From contig WFUI01000181.1 in assembly GCA_015485035.1 (NCBI GenBank), positions 1 through 24,381 on the forward strand: DNA of 24,381 nucleotides. Reading direction: 5' to 3'. Positions within the stretch are counted from its first letter, which is position 1, and every line of letters begins with the position of its first letter. The position numbers were made by a program, and so were the translations under genes. The DNA comes from Mariprofundus sp. Lineage in GTDB: Bacteria > Pseudomonadota > Zetaproteobacteria > Mariprofundales > Mariprofundaceae. Under the pieces are notes generated by a model. The model saw only the letters and a program-made list of their open reading frames with translations, made no database searches and was not told the origin of the DNA. This document shows positions 7,464 to 15,999 of this stretch, piece by piece.

Positions 7464-8608
7464 AACGTATCACTGTACTGGGCGCGACCGGTTCGATCGG
7501 TTGCAGTACTGCCGATGTGATGCTCAGGTATCCGGACAAATTTTCCGCATTTGCACTGGTCGGACATCGCAATGTGTCAAAAATGATAGAGTTGGCTACA
7601 GAGCTGCACCCCGAGTGGGTTGTGATGACAGATTCTGCTGCGGCTAAACAGCTTGAGGGACAATTACCTGCCGGTGTACGTTTGGAAAAAGGCATGGATG
7701 CAGCAATTGCACTTTCATCTGCGACAGAAACAGATATCGTGATGGCTGCAATGGTCGGCTCGGCGGGATTGCCTGCAACCCTGGCAGCTGTTCAGGCCGG
7801 AAAGCGTGTTGGGTTGGCCAATAAGGAATGTCTGGTTACTGCCGGGCATATCTTCATGAAGGCTGCAGCCTTATCCGAAGCGGAAGTGGTGCCGGTGGAT
7901 TCGGAACATGCCGCGCTTCACCAATGCATGCAGGGCCAAGATCGCGGCTCTGTTACGGGTGTTACCCTGACCGCATCCGGGGGGCCATTCAGGGATCGCG
8001 ATCCATCTACACTCTCCGCAGTAACTCCGGCCGAAGCTGTGGCGCATCCGAATTGGGATATGGGAGCTAAAATCAGCATCGATTCCGCCACCATGATCAA
8101 CAAGGCGCTGGAGTTGATCGAGGCACGATGGCTGTTTGACCTGGCACCGGAAAAGCTTTCCGCCATCATCCATCCGGAAAGCATCGTGCATGCCATGGTA
8201 GAATATCAGGATGGTTCCGTGTTGGCACAATTGGCCATGCCGGATATGCGCATGCCGATTGCCTATGCCTTGCAGGCTGAGCCAAGGTTATCAACGGGTA
8301 TAGCACCACTGGATCTGGCACAGACAGGAACACTGACGTTTCAAGCTGTGGATCATCAGCGGTTCCCCGCCATGCGACTGGTACAGCATGTTTTGCGCGG
8401 TGAAGATTCGCTGGCTATTGCATTCAATGCGGCCAATGAAGTGGCTAATGCAGCATTTCGTGAGCAACGAATCGGTTTTATGGATATTGTGAAAACGGTT
8501 GAACAGGTTTTATCGAAGGTGGAAAATGTCCCCGTGGGCAGTCTGGACGAGGTGTGGTTGCATGACGGGCATGCCCGCAAGATGGCGGATGAGGTAATGA
8601 CTGTATGA
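7460..8608 (+). CDS. dxr: 1-deoxy-D-xylulose 5-phosphate reductoisomerase
   Basis: DXR carries out the first committed step of the MEP isoprenoid pathway: NADPH-dependent conversion of DXP to MEP. The Rossmann motif GATGSIG is at residues 8-14. The later motifs are GLANKECLVTAG, the metal-binding PVDSEHAALHQC, TASGGPFRD, and the NWDMGAKISIDSATMINKALELIEA block with substrate and metal ligands. I chose the ATG at 7460, which overlaps the cdsA stop as ATGA and gives 382 residues beginning MKRITVLGATG, as in homologues. An in-frame ATG at 7439 would add seven residues inside cdsA. Confidence 0.96.
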   Translation: MKRITVLGATGSIGCSTADVMLRYPDKFSAFALVGHRNVSKMIELATELHPEWVVMTDSAAAKQLEGQLPAGVRLEKGMDAAIALSSATETDIVMAAMVGSAGLPATLAAVQAGKRVGLANKECLVTAGHIFMKAAALSEAEVVPVDSEHAALHQCMQGQDRGSVTGVTLTASGGPFRDRDPSTLSAVTPAEAVAHPNWDMGAKISIDSATMINKALELIEARWLFDLAPEKLSAIIHPESIVHAMVEYQDGSVLAQLAMPDMRMPIAYALQAEPRLSTGIAPLDLAQTGTLTFQAVDHQRFPAMRLVQHVLRGEDSLAIAFNAANEVANAAFREQRIGFMDIVKTVEQVLSKVENVPVGSLDEVWLHDGHARKMADEVMTV

Positions 8609-9951
8609 TTGAAATTTTGCACACATCGTTGGCTTTCGTGGTGGCGATTGCGCTGCTGATTGCAGTGCACGAATATGGTCATTTTTCCATGGCGCGCCGG
8701 CTTGGCATCAAGGTGGAGAAGTTTTCTATCGGCTTTGGCCCCGCCCTGTTTTCATGGCGTAGCAGAGACGGTGAAGTGCTGTATGTCATTGCTGCTATTC
8801 CGCTGGGCGGGTATGTGAAAATGCTGGGTGAGAATCCGGATGAACAGGAGGGTGATGTCCAGGCCAGACTGTCCGAAGAGGACAGGGCAAGGGCATTTAA
8901 TAACCAGCCGGTGTGGAAACGTGCTGCCGTTGCAGTTGCCGGGCCGGCCTATAATTTCCTGTTTGCGATTGGCGCATATATGGTTGTCGGCTGGATGGGC
9001 CAGTCTGTGTTACCGACTATTATTGGTGATATTGCTCCTGCATCCATAGCAGAGCGAGCCGGGTTGCAGGTGGAAGACCGGATTGTGGCTGTCGGGAACA
9101 AACAGGTCCATTCATGGCAGCAAATGGAGGAGAGGCTCAAGCATTATATTGGTGCCTCGGTAGAACTTCAGGTTAAGCGGGGGGAAAGGCTGCTTGTCAT
9201 TCCACTAGAGCTTCCGGTTCCGAAAAAAGATCCGCTTCTACTCGATGTTGCCGATCAGGTGTTGGGATTTAATCCGGGGCTGATTGTGCGTGTGGATGAG
9301 GTGATGGAGGGGTCATCCGCCCAGCGTTTTGGTTTGCGTAAGGGTGATGTTATTAAACAGATCAATGGCTGGGATGTGTCAAATGTGAGCCAGTTCATTG
9401 AGCGTGTTAAAGCCAAAGGCGGGCAGCCAGTCACGCTTGTTATCCAGCGGGATCAGACGTTGTTGCAATTGAAGGTGATACCATCCCCGGATCAGAACAA
9501 ACAGGGGCGGCTGGGTATCCGCCTGGCTTCACAGTCCAAACATGGCACCGAGGAATATCGCATGAGCTGGCTGGAAGGCATGGGGTATGGTTTTGTTCGC
9601 ACATGGGAAATGACCGGGTTGACGCTGGGTGTGTTTGGCAAAATGGTGACATCTGCTATTCCAGCGGATAATCTCGGCGGACCTATCGCTATTGCACAAC
9701 TGGCGGGTAAAACTGCAGATATGGGCCTGGTTTATTTTCTGGGCTTTCTGGCCTTGATTTCAGTGAATCTCGGAGTATTAAATCTGTTGCCCATTCCAAT
9801 ACTGGATGGGGGGTTGCTGGTGTATCTGGGGTTGGAGAAGTTGAGAGGGAAGCCGTTATCACCCAGGATTTTGGAAATGACTCAGATGGCAGGCTTGGTT
9901 TTGATTGTCAGCTTGATGGTGTTTGCTTTTTATAATGATCTTTCGCGCTAA
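8605..9951 (+). CDS. rseP: RseP-type intramembrane zinc protease with two PDZ domains
   Basis: RseP cuts the anti-sigma factor RseA within the inner membrane after DegS, releasing sigma-E, and also clears signal peptide remnants in E. coli. The zinc motif HEYGH is at His22, Glu23 and His26, identical in position to E. coli RseP. Two periplasmic PDZ modules follow (about residues 125-200 and 215-305, the latter with GLRKGDVIKQINGWDV). The second catalytic motif NLLPIPILDGG and the last membrane helices are near residues 390-445. The 448-residue length is normal. The gene overlaps dxr by ATGA and is 13 bases from bamA, so it sits in the usual place among outer membrane assembly genes. No rseA or rpoE is in the window. 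Confidence 0.95.
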   Translation: MIEILHTSLAFVVAIALLIAVHEYGHFSMARRLGIKVEKFSIGFGPALFSWRSRDGEVLYVIAAIPLGGYVKMLGENPDEQEGDVQARLSEEDRARAFNNQPVWKRAAVAVAGPAYNFLFAIGAYMVVGWMGQSVLPTIIGDIAPASIAERAGLQVEDRIVAVGNKQVHSWQQMEERLKHYIGASVELQVKRGERLLVIPLELPVPKKDPLLLDVADQVLGFNPGLIVRVDEVMEGSSAQRFGLRKGDVIKQINGWDVSNVSQFIERVKAKGGQPVTLVIQRDQTLLQLKVIPSPDQNKQGRLGIRLASQSKHGTEEYRMSWLEGMGYGFVRTWEMTGLTLGVFGKMVTSAIPADNLGGPIAIAQLAGKTADMGLVYFLGFLALISVNLGVLNLLPIPILDGGLLVYLGLEKLRGKPLSPRILEMTQMAGLVLIVSLMVFAFYNDLSR

Positions 9952-9964
9952 TTCAGAGGATAAT

Positions 9965-12298
9965 ATGTTGGGTTCAGTCAGACTTTTAGTTGTCGGCTTT
10001 CTGCTTTTGGGTGTTTTCTCATGGTCGGGAGAATCTGTTGCGGCTGATTCGGAGCAGTCATCACCGTTGATTCTGTCCATTGATGTTGAAGGGAATCACA
10101 ATGTAGAGAAAGAAGCTGTGCTGGTAAAAATGAAGACGCGCGCAGGCCAGCGCCTGGATCGCCGTCAATTGAGCCGGGATGTTCGAACCCTTTATAAAAC
10201 CGGTTTTTTTTCTGATATACGATTTGTCGGCACAAGAACTGCCCGGGGCATCCATCTTGTATGTCATGTAAAGGAATATCCGTTAATTGCCAATCTCACC
10301 ATGGAAGGAAATGATGAATTTCCAACCAAGGACTTGCAGCTCAAAATGAAACTGAAACCGGGGCGTATTTATAGCCCAAGGTACCAGGAGTCGGATCGCA
10401 ATACTCTGAGAAAGGGGTATTTGAAAGACGGATATTATCAGGTTGGTATCGATTTTATTCCGACCAAGCGAAAGGATGGCAGGATTGACCTGCTCATTCG
10501 GGTGCATGAGGGGGAAGTTACACGAATCAATCGCATCTATATGATAGGCAATAAGGCTTTCAGCAGTGCTGTATTGCGTAAGCAAATTGCTTCCAGAAGA
10601 TCTGATTTGTTATCATGGTTTTCCGATCGTGATATCTTTGATACCAAGCGATTTAGCGCCGATGGTCAGTTATTGCAACAGTATTACCTGAATCATGGTT
10701 ATCTGGATATGAAGCTGGATTCCGAACAAATCACCATGGCCGCGGACAAAAAGAGTTTCTCTTTGACCTTCAGTATTCATGAAGGCGTTAGTTACAGTGT
10801 TGAAAAAGTTGCTTTGCAGGGAGATCTGGTTCCCGATCAGAAAACCCTGCAGGAATTGATTAAGCTGGAGCCCGGCGATATTTATTCCCTGAATGACATG
10901 CGTGCAACGATCGAGGCTATTACGGAACGCGTGGGTGATGAAGGTTATGCTTTTGCAACGGTGACACCGTTACTGCAACGCAATATTGATAATCATACAG
11001 TGGCGATTACGTTTGATATTGAAAAAGGCGAAGAAGTTTACGTTGAACGAATTGAAATATCAGGTAATGAGAAAACCGATGACAGGGTTATTCGCCGATT
11101 GCTGGATCAGTCGGAAGGTGCGCGTTATGCGGGCACACAGGTGAAGCATAGTAAGGAAGCCCTGAAACGGGCTCAATTTGTTGAGGATGTACGGGTTTCA
11201 TTTCCAAAAGGATCGGTTGGAGACAAGGTTCACATGAAGGTGGATGTGACGGAGAAGAAATCCGGTTCAATTGCGGGGGGATTCGGATTTTCCCAGCGGG
11301 AGAAAGTGATTATTACAGCCAGGATCACGGAAAAGAATCTGCTCGGGAAAGGCTATCAGGCCAGTATTAATGGCAAACTGGGTAAGGTTACCCAGGACAT
11401 AACAGCCAGTCTTGCCGATCCGTATTTTTTGGGCACTAACATCAGTGCCAGCCTGAATGCTTTCAAAACAAAGACGGATCCGCAACTTGGGGCAAATTAC
11501 CAGACCAATTCGGTTGGTGGCGGTATGGCTTTCAGCGTGCCGGTGACTCACTATATGTCTTACGGCATTAACTACCAGTTCAACAGCACCGAGCTGTCAA
11601 ACGTGCCAATTACCGCATCATTGTTCCAGCGAGCTCAAATAGGTCGTCAAACTGTTGGTGAGTTGACGCAATCGTTGACCTGGGATTCCAGAGATCGATT
11701 CATGGCAACGAGTAGTGGGCATGTAGATAGCGTTAGTTTTGGAGTTGCAGGGCTGGGCGGAAATGAAAGGTTTCTGGAAACGGCTGTTTCAAGCCGGTGG
11801 TACTTTCCTTTTGGCGAAAAGGAAAATATTATATTGAATCCATCTGTTGGATACCGGTCAATTCGTGGTTTCTCCGGTCAGAACATTCCGTTATGGCGAC
11901 GCTATTCATTGGGTGGTATCGGCAGTATGCGAGGGTTTGATTCTCTGGGTATTACTGTGATAGACCCGAACACGAACGAGGCAGTTGGCGGCGATAATCA
12001 AATCACAGCATCCGTGAACCTGTTTTTTCCACTGCCTTATGTGCAAACGTCAGGGATTCGTGGCCTCTTATTTGTTGATGCCGGTACACTGTGGGGTTCG
12101 GCATCGGCGACGGTTGGCGCGGTTACAATTAATGTGCATGAACCATTCTCTTTATCCCGAGTCCGGTATGCGGCAGGATTTGGCATCGAATGGATTTCAC
12201 CTATAGGGCCGGTTGGCCTGACCTGGGCATTCCCGATCAGAACAGTATCGGGAGACCGTGAAAAGAGTTTTGAGTTTGCCATAGGAACAACTTTTTAA
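9965..12298 (+). CDS. bamA: Outer membrane protein assembly factor BamA
   Basis: BamA is the Omp85 core of the BAM complex, which inserts beta-barrel proteins into the outer membrane. The chosen start at 9965, with AGAGGA 4-5 bases upstream, gives 777 residues. A signal peptide is cut near Ala27 (SVAA before DSEQ). Five POTRA repeats follow over about residues 35-430, with repeated patterns such as V.RI...GN. and DIYSLNDM. A 16-strand barrel then runs to the C terminus. The conserved RGF of loop 6 is at Arg656-Phe658 and the protein ends in a terminal phenylalanine. An in-frame ATG at 9923 lies inside rseP and would spoil the signal peptide, so it is not used. Confidence 0.97.
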   Translation: MLGSVRLLVVGFLLLGVFSWSGESVAADSEQSSPLILSIDVEGNHNVEKEAVLVKMKTRAGQRLDRRQLSRDVRTLYKTGFFSDIRFVGTRTARGIHLVCHVKEYPLIANLTMEGNDEFPTKDLQLKMKLKPGRIYSPRYQESDRNTLRKGYLKDGYYQVGIDFIPTKRKDGRIDLLIRVHEGEVTRINRIYMIGNKAFSSAVLRKQIASRRSDLLSWFSDRDIFDTKRFSADGQLLQQYYLNHGYLDMKLDSEQITMAADKKSFSLTFSIHEGVSYSVEKVALQGDLVPDQKTLQELIKLEPGDIYSLNDMRATIEAITERVGDEGYAFATVTPLLQRNIDNHTVAITFDIEKGEEVYVERIEISGNEKTDDRVIRRLLDQSEGARYAGTQVKHSKEALKRAQFVEDVRVSFPKGSVGDKVHMKVDVTEKKSGSIAGGFGFSQREKVIITARITEKNLLGKGYQASINGKLGKVTQDITASLADPYFLGTNISASLNAFKTKTDPQLGANYQTNSVGGGMAFSVPVTHYMSYGINYQFNSTELSNVPITASLFQRAQIGRQTVGELTQSLTWDSRDRFMATSSGHVDSVSFGVAGLGGNERFLETAVSSRWYFPFGEKENIILNPSVGYRSIRGFSGQNIPLWRRYSLGGIGSMRGFDSLGITVIDPNTNEAVGGDNQITASVNLFFPLPYVQTSGIRGLLFVDAGTLWGSASATVGAVTINVHEPFSLSRVRYAAGFGIEWISPIGPVGLTWAFPIRTVSGDREKSFEFAIGTTF

Positions 12299-12335
12299 GC
12301 TTGGTTGAAATAACGTAACAGCAGAGGAGAACAGC

Positions 12336-12860
12336 ATGATTAACAAAATGAAGATAAAGGCTATACTGATATCAATGGGTGCAGTATGTCTCTTTGGGAT
12401 GGCTTCAGTTCAGGCTGCTGAATTGAAAATAGGTTATATTGATATCAAAACAGCTCTGGAAAGTACAGCTGAATACCAGCAAGGTATGAAGCGGCTGAAG
12501 GCATTGAGTGACAAAAAGGTAAAGGAATTGAAAGCACTCAAAGATAAAATTACTCAGGGCGAAAAAGAGTTGATGGGCCAGTCCCTGGCTGTGTCACAGG
12601 AAAATACGAGCCAGAAAAAGCAGAAATTGAATGAAATGGTCAAAAAATTCAAGCGCATGCAACAGGATGCGCAGGAAGAACTGTCTGCCGAGAAAAACCG
12701 GATGGATCTTGCCAGTATGTCAAAATTCCAGAAAGTTATGACCGTATATGGCAAACAAAATCATTTTGACTTGATCATGCCCAAGCCGGTTTTTATCTAT
12801 GCCGACCCGAGACTTGATGTGACAGGTGACATTATTAAATTACTGGATTCGAAAAAATAA
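12336..12860 (+). CDS. skp: Skp/OmpH-family periplasmic chaperone
   Basis: Skp is a trimeric, jellyfish-shaped chaperone that holds unfolded outer membrane proteins on the way to BamA. The 174-residue precursor has a signal peptide (hydrophobic residues 9-23, likely cut after Ala27 in SVQA). The mature part begins with the typical ELKIGYIDIKTAL strand. A long lysine- and glutamine-rich coiled coil (about residues 50-130) forms the tentacle. AGAGGAGA lies 5-12 bases before the ATG. It stands 37 bases after bamA and 10 bases before lpxD, the conserved bamA-skp-lpxD order. Sequence conservation in this family is low, so the call rests on architecture and context. Confidence 0.93.
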   Translation: MINKMKIKAILISMGAVCLFGMASVQAAELKIGYIDIKTALESTAEYQQGMKRLKALSDKKVKELKALKDKITQGEKELMGQSLAVSQENTSQKKQKLNEMVKKFKRMQQDAQEELSAEKNRMDLASMSKFQKVMTVYGKQNHFDLIMPKPVFIYADPRLDVTGDIIKLLDSKK

Positions 12861-12870
12861 ACAAGAGTTT

Positions 12871-13881
12871 ATGAAAACACTCTCTCTTCTCGAAATCTCC
12901 GAGATTGTCAACGGCACTGTCGAACGGTTTGGGGAAGACTTGGATAATATCCGGATTTCCGGCATCAATACGCTAAGCGCGGCCGGGGATGCGGAGATTT
13001 CATTTCTGGCCAATAAACACTACAGGCCCGACCTGCTGAATACAGAGGCATCTGCTGTATTACTGGCAGCCGATGATGACGCTCCGGATCATTGTGCCGT
13101 TATTCGGGTTGCAGATCCTTATTTGGCGTTTGCAATGTTACAGCGTTTTTTTTATCCGCCATCCGTTCCCAATGGAGAGCGCCATATGAGTGCTGTGATT
13201 GATCCTTCAGCACGGTTGGCAGATGATGTCGAAGTGGCTGCAAATGCAGTGATTGGCGCAAATACATATATCGGGGCGGGTACGATTATTGGAGCCGGTT
13301 GTGTGATCGGTGATGGTGTGAAAATCGGAGAACGCTGTTTGCTGCATGCCAATGCAGTGGTTTGCGCTGGCTGTGTACTGGGCAATGATGTGTTTTTACA
13401 GTCGGGGGCAGTGATTGGTTCGGATGGTTTTGGTTATGCATGGGATGGTTCACAGCATCTGAAAATTCCGCAGGTTGGCAGAGTGATTCTTGAAAATGAT
13501 GTTGAAGTCGGTGCGAACACCTGTATTGATCGTGGTGCGATTGGTGATACCGTCATTGAACGTGGCGTCAAACTCGATAACCAGATCCAGATAGCCCATA
13601 ATGTTCGAGTCGGTGCCTACAGCGTGATGGCCAGTCAGGTTGGCATTTCCGGTTCAACACAGATAGGCAATGGCTGTCAGTTCGGTGGTCAGGCAGGACT
13701 GGCGGGGCATATCCGGGTGGGCGATGGCGTTAAACTTGCTGCCAAGTCAGGAGTGATGTCAGATTTGGCCGCTGGTGGAACTTATGCCGGGGCACCGGCC
13801 ATGCCACACCGCTTATGGTTAAAGGTTTCAGCACTGACATTGAAGTTACCTGAAATATGGAAAATGCTGCGTGGTCGCTAA
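12871..13881 (+). CDS. lpxD: UDP-3-O-(3-hydroxyacyl)glucosamine N-acyltransferase
   Basis: LpxD adds the second 3-hydroxyacyl chain to UDP-3-O-acyl-glucosamine in lipid A synthesis, using acyl-ACP. The product has 336 residues. An N-terminal uridine-binding domain covers about residues 1-100, and a left-handed beta-helix of hexapeptide repeats (V/I-G-x-x pattern) covers about 108-310. A C-terminal helix follows. The probable catalytic His243 is in IQIAHNV, matching His239 of E. coli. The ATG at 12871 has AAGAG just upstream; a longer reading from 12826 would overlap skp and lacks homologous sequence. Confidence 0.96.
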   Translation: MKTLSLLEISEIVNGTVERFGEDLDNIRISGINTLSAAGDAEISFLANKHYRPDLLNTEASAVLLAADDDAPDHCAVIRVADPYLAFAMLQRFFYPPSVPNGERHMSAVIDPSARLADDVEVAANAVIGANTYIGAGTIIGAGCVIGDGVKIGERCLLHANAVVCAGCVLGNDVFLQSGAVIGSDGFGYAWDGSQHLKIPQVGRVILENDVEVGANTCIDRGAIGDTVIERGVKLDNQIQIAHNVRVGAYSVMASQVGISGSTQIGNGCQFGGQAGLAGHIRVGDGVKLAAKSGVMSDLAAGGTYAGAPAMPHRLWLKVSALTLKLPEIWKMLRGR

Positions 13882-13917
13882 ATAAAACATGAAACAGATA
13901 TATTCAGGGAGTATGCG

Positions 13918-14364
13918 ATGGCTGAATTAGGTATCGATGAGATTATGCAACGTTTGCCACACAGGTATCCATTTTTGCTGATTGATCGGATCATTGAGTT
14001 TGAGAAAGAGAAATCGATCAAAGCACTTAAAAATGTAACATTTAATGAACCGCAGTTTGCCGGCCATTTTCCCAGGCACCCTGTCATGCCGGGGGTTTTG
14101 CTGATCGAAGCCATGGCTCAGGCAGGCGGCATGCTGGCATTTCAGTCGGTTGAAGATGATCGGGAATATCTGGTCTATTTTACCGGCATTGATGGCGTGC
14201 GATTCCGGAAGCCGGTACGGCCGGGGGATCAGGTCATTTTCGAACTCACCTGTTTGCGTCGGCGCGGCATGATGTGGAAATTGCGTGGTCAGGCTTTTGT
14301 TGATGGTGTGTTGGTTTGTGAAGGAATATTGATGGCAACACTTATGCCGCAAGAAGACGCATGA
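13918..14364 (+). CDS. fabZ: 3-hydroxyacyl-ACP dehydratase FabZ
   Basis: FabZ dehydrates (3R)-hydroxyacyl-ACP in fatty acid elongation and competes with LpxA and LpxD for the same substrate, which explains its place between them. The 148-residue hotdog-fold protein has LPHRYPFLLIDR near the N terminus. The active-site block FAGHFPRHPVMPGVLLIEAMAQ follows, with His50 and Glu64. GGGAG lies upstream of the ATG with usual spacing. The stop overlaps lpxA by ATGA. Confidence 0.97.
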   Translation: MAELGIDEIMQRLPHRYPFLLIDRIIEFEKEKSIKALKNVTFNEPQFAGHFPRHPVMPGVLLIEAMAQAGGMLAFQSVEDDREYLVYFTGIDGVRFRKPVRPGDQVIFELTCLRRRGMMWKLRGQAFVDGVLVCEGILMATLMPQEDA

Positions 14365-15158
14365 GCCCCCTGATCCATTCCACGGCCATTATTGAGGATG
14401 GTGCCCGGCTTGGTTCGGACGTGAGGGTGGGGCCCTATTGTGTGGTCGGTTCCGATGTACGAATGGGTGACAACTGTCAGTTGATATCACATGTGGTGGT
14501 GAGCGGTCATACCAGCATGGGTAGCGGCAACCGGGTGTTCCCGTTCACCTCGATTGGTCAGATTCCCCAGGATTTAAAGTATCACGGCGAGGCCTCAGAA
14601 GTGATCATTGGGGATAACAACCAGATCAGGGAGAACGTGACAATTAATGCCGGAACTGAAGGTGGGGGCATGATAACCCGGATCGGCAGTGATAATATAC
14701 TCATGGCTTATACCCATGTCGCACACGACTGTATTCTTGGTAACCGTATTGTATTGGCCAACTGCGCCACATTAGCGGGCCACGTAGAAGTGGATGATGG
14801 TGCTATTATTGGTGGTTTGTCTGCTATTCAGCAGTTTGTGCGTATTGGCCGACTGGCCATGATCGGTGGTATGTCCGGTGTTACCAAGGATGTCAGCCCG
14901 TTTACATTGCTGGCCGGTGGTTATCGGGCGGGTTTGAGCGGGCTGAATATCGTTGGACTCAAACGGCACGGGTTTTCTCTCAAGCAGGTAGGCCTTTTAA
15001 AAGAAATATATCGTTTACTGTTGCAGGAAAGTGGCAGGCGTGAAGAACGACTGCTTGAGGCTGAAGCATTGTTGTCTGAGGACGATACTGATGGTCGATA
15101 TATGATTGAATTTATCCGCTCGGCAAAACGGGGTCTGATGATGCATGGTCGTGCCTGA
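14361..15158 (+). CDS. lpxA: UDP-N-acetylglucosamine O-acyltransferase
   Basis: LpxA transfers a 3-hydroxyacyl chain from ACP to the 3-OH of UDP-GlcNAc, the first step of lipid A synthesis. The 265-residue protein is a left-handed beta-helix of hexapeptide repeats (to about residue 185) with a helical C-terminal domain. MAYTHVAHDC holds the catalytic His122, equivalent to E. coli His125, and NVTINAGTEGGG matches the substrate loop. It overlaps fabZ at the start by ATGA and lpxI at the end by 14 bases. Confidence 0.97.
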   Translation: MSPLIHSTAIIEDGARLGSDVRVGPYCVVGSDVRMGDNCQLISHVVVSGHTSMGSGNRVFPFTSIGQIPQDLKYHGEASEVIIGDNNQIRENVTINAGTEGGGMITRIGSDNILMAYTHVAHDCILGNRIVLANCATLAGHVEVDDGAIIGGLSAIQQFVRIGRLAMIGGMSGVTKDVSPFTLLAGGYRAGLSGLNIVGLKRHGFSLKQVGLLKEIYRLLLQESGRREERLLEAEALLSEDDTDGRYMIEFIRSAKRGLMMHGRA

Positions 15159-15969
15159 ATCATTGAATAAAATTGGCTTGATTGCCGGTTATGGTCATTT
15201 TCCTCTGGAATTGGCCATGGTATTACAGGGACAGGGCAAAGAGGTTCATGTTGTAGCGGCCCGGGAAGAAACTTCTCCCGATATAGAAAAATTAACGACT
15301 TCAACATGCTGGCTGCATGTCGGTCAGATTGGCAGTATGATCAAGGTATTCAAAAGCGCCGGTGTTAAAGAGGTCGTGATGGCTGGAAAAGTGCGCAAGT
15401 TACACCTGTTTCGTAATTTTCGACCGGATTTGACTGCCATGAAAGGGTTGATGCGTTTGAAAGATCGGCGCGATGATTCGATTCTGAATACTATTGCCGA
15501 CCTGCTTGCCGAGAGTGGCTTGACGTTGATCGATCAGACGCTCTATGCCGGTGATATGCTGGCTGGTGCAGGGTATCTGGCCGGTCCAGCGATAAAAAAA
15601 CGGCACGCTGACATTCTGTTCGGCTTTGAACAGGCCAAGGGTGTTGCCGGTCTGGATATCGGCCAGACCGTTATCGTACAGGATCAGGCGGTGCTTGCAG
15701 TAGAAGCTATTGAAGGTACCGATGAGGCGATCAAACGCGGTGGAAGTATGGGCAGTGGAAATGCTGCCGTGATCAAGGTGGCCAAGCCGGATCAGGATCT
15801 CCGTTTTGACGTGCCTGCTGTAGGGCCGGATACACTGGAAATCATGAAAGACTCAGGTTGCACATTACTGGCCATCGAAGCAGGAAAAACCTTAATGATT
15901 GAACGCCAGCGTTTTTTTGAGCTTGCCGGAAAGTACAGGATATCCGTATTTGGAATCACTGCTCAATGA
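15145..15969 (+). CDS. lpxI: UDP-2,3-diacylglucosamine pyrophosphatase LpxI
   Basis: LpxI (DUF1009 family) hydrolyses UDP-2,3-diacylglucosamine to lipid X and UMP, the step done by LpxH in E. coli, and is unrelated to LpxH in fold. The 274-residue product starts with the typical KIGLIAGYGHFPLELA. It has the GGSMGSGNAAVIKVAKPDQD block and RFDVPAVGPDT, whose Asp222 probably corresponds to the catalytic aspartate studied in Caulobacter LpxI. Position between lpxA and lpxB supports the role. The ATG at 15145 overlaps lpxA; a GTG at 15151 is a possible alternative that would remove two residues. No lpxH is present in the window. Confidence 0.93.
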   Translation: MVVPESLNKIGLIAGYGHFPLELAMVLQGQGKEVHVVAAREETSPDIEKLTTSTCWLHVGQIGSMIKVFKSAGVKEVVMAGKVRKLHLFRNFRPDLTAMKGLMRLKDRRDDSILNTIADLLAESGLTLIDQTLYAGDMLAGAGYLAGPAIKKRHADILFGFEQAKGVAGLDIGQTVIVQDQAVLAVEAIEGTDEAIKRGGSMGSGNAAVIKVAKPDQDLRFDVPAVGPDTLEIMKDSGCTLLAIEAGKTLMIERQRFFELAGKYRISVFGITAQ

Positions 15970-15999
15970 TGGTTTGAAGCATATAGCGGTGTTTTGCCG

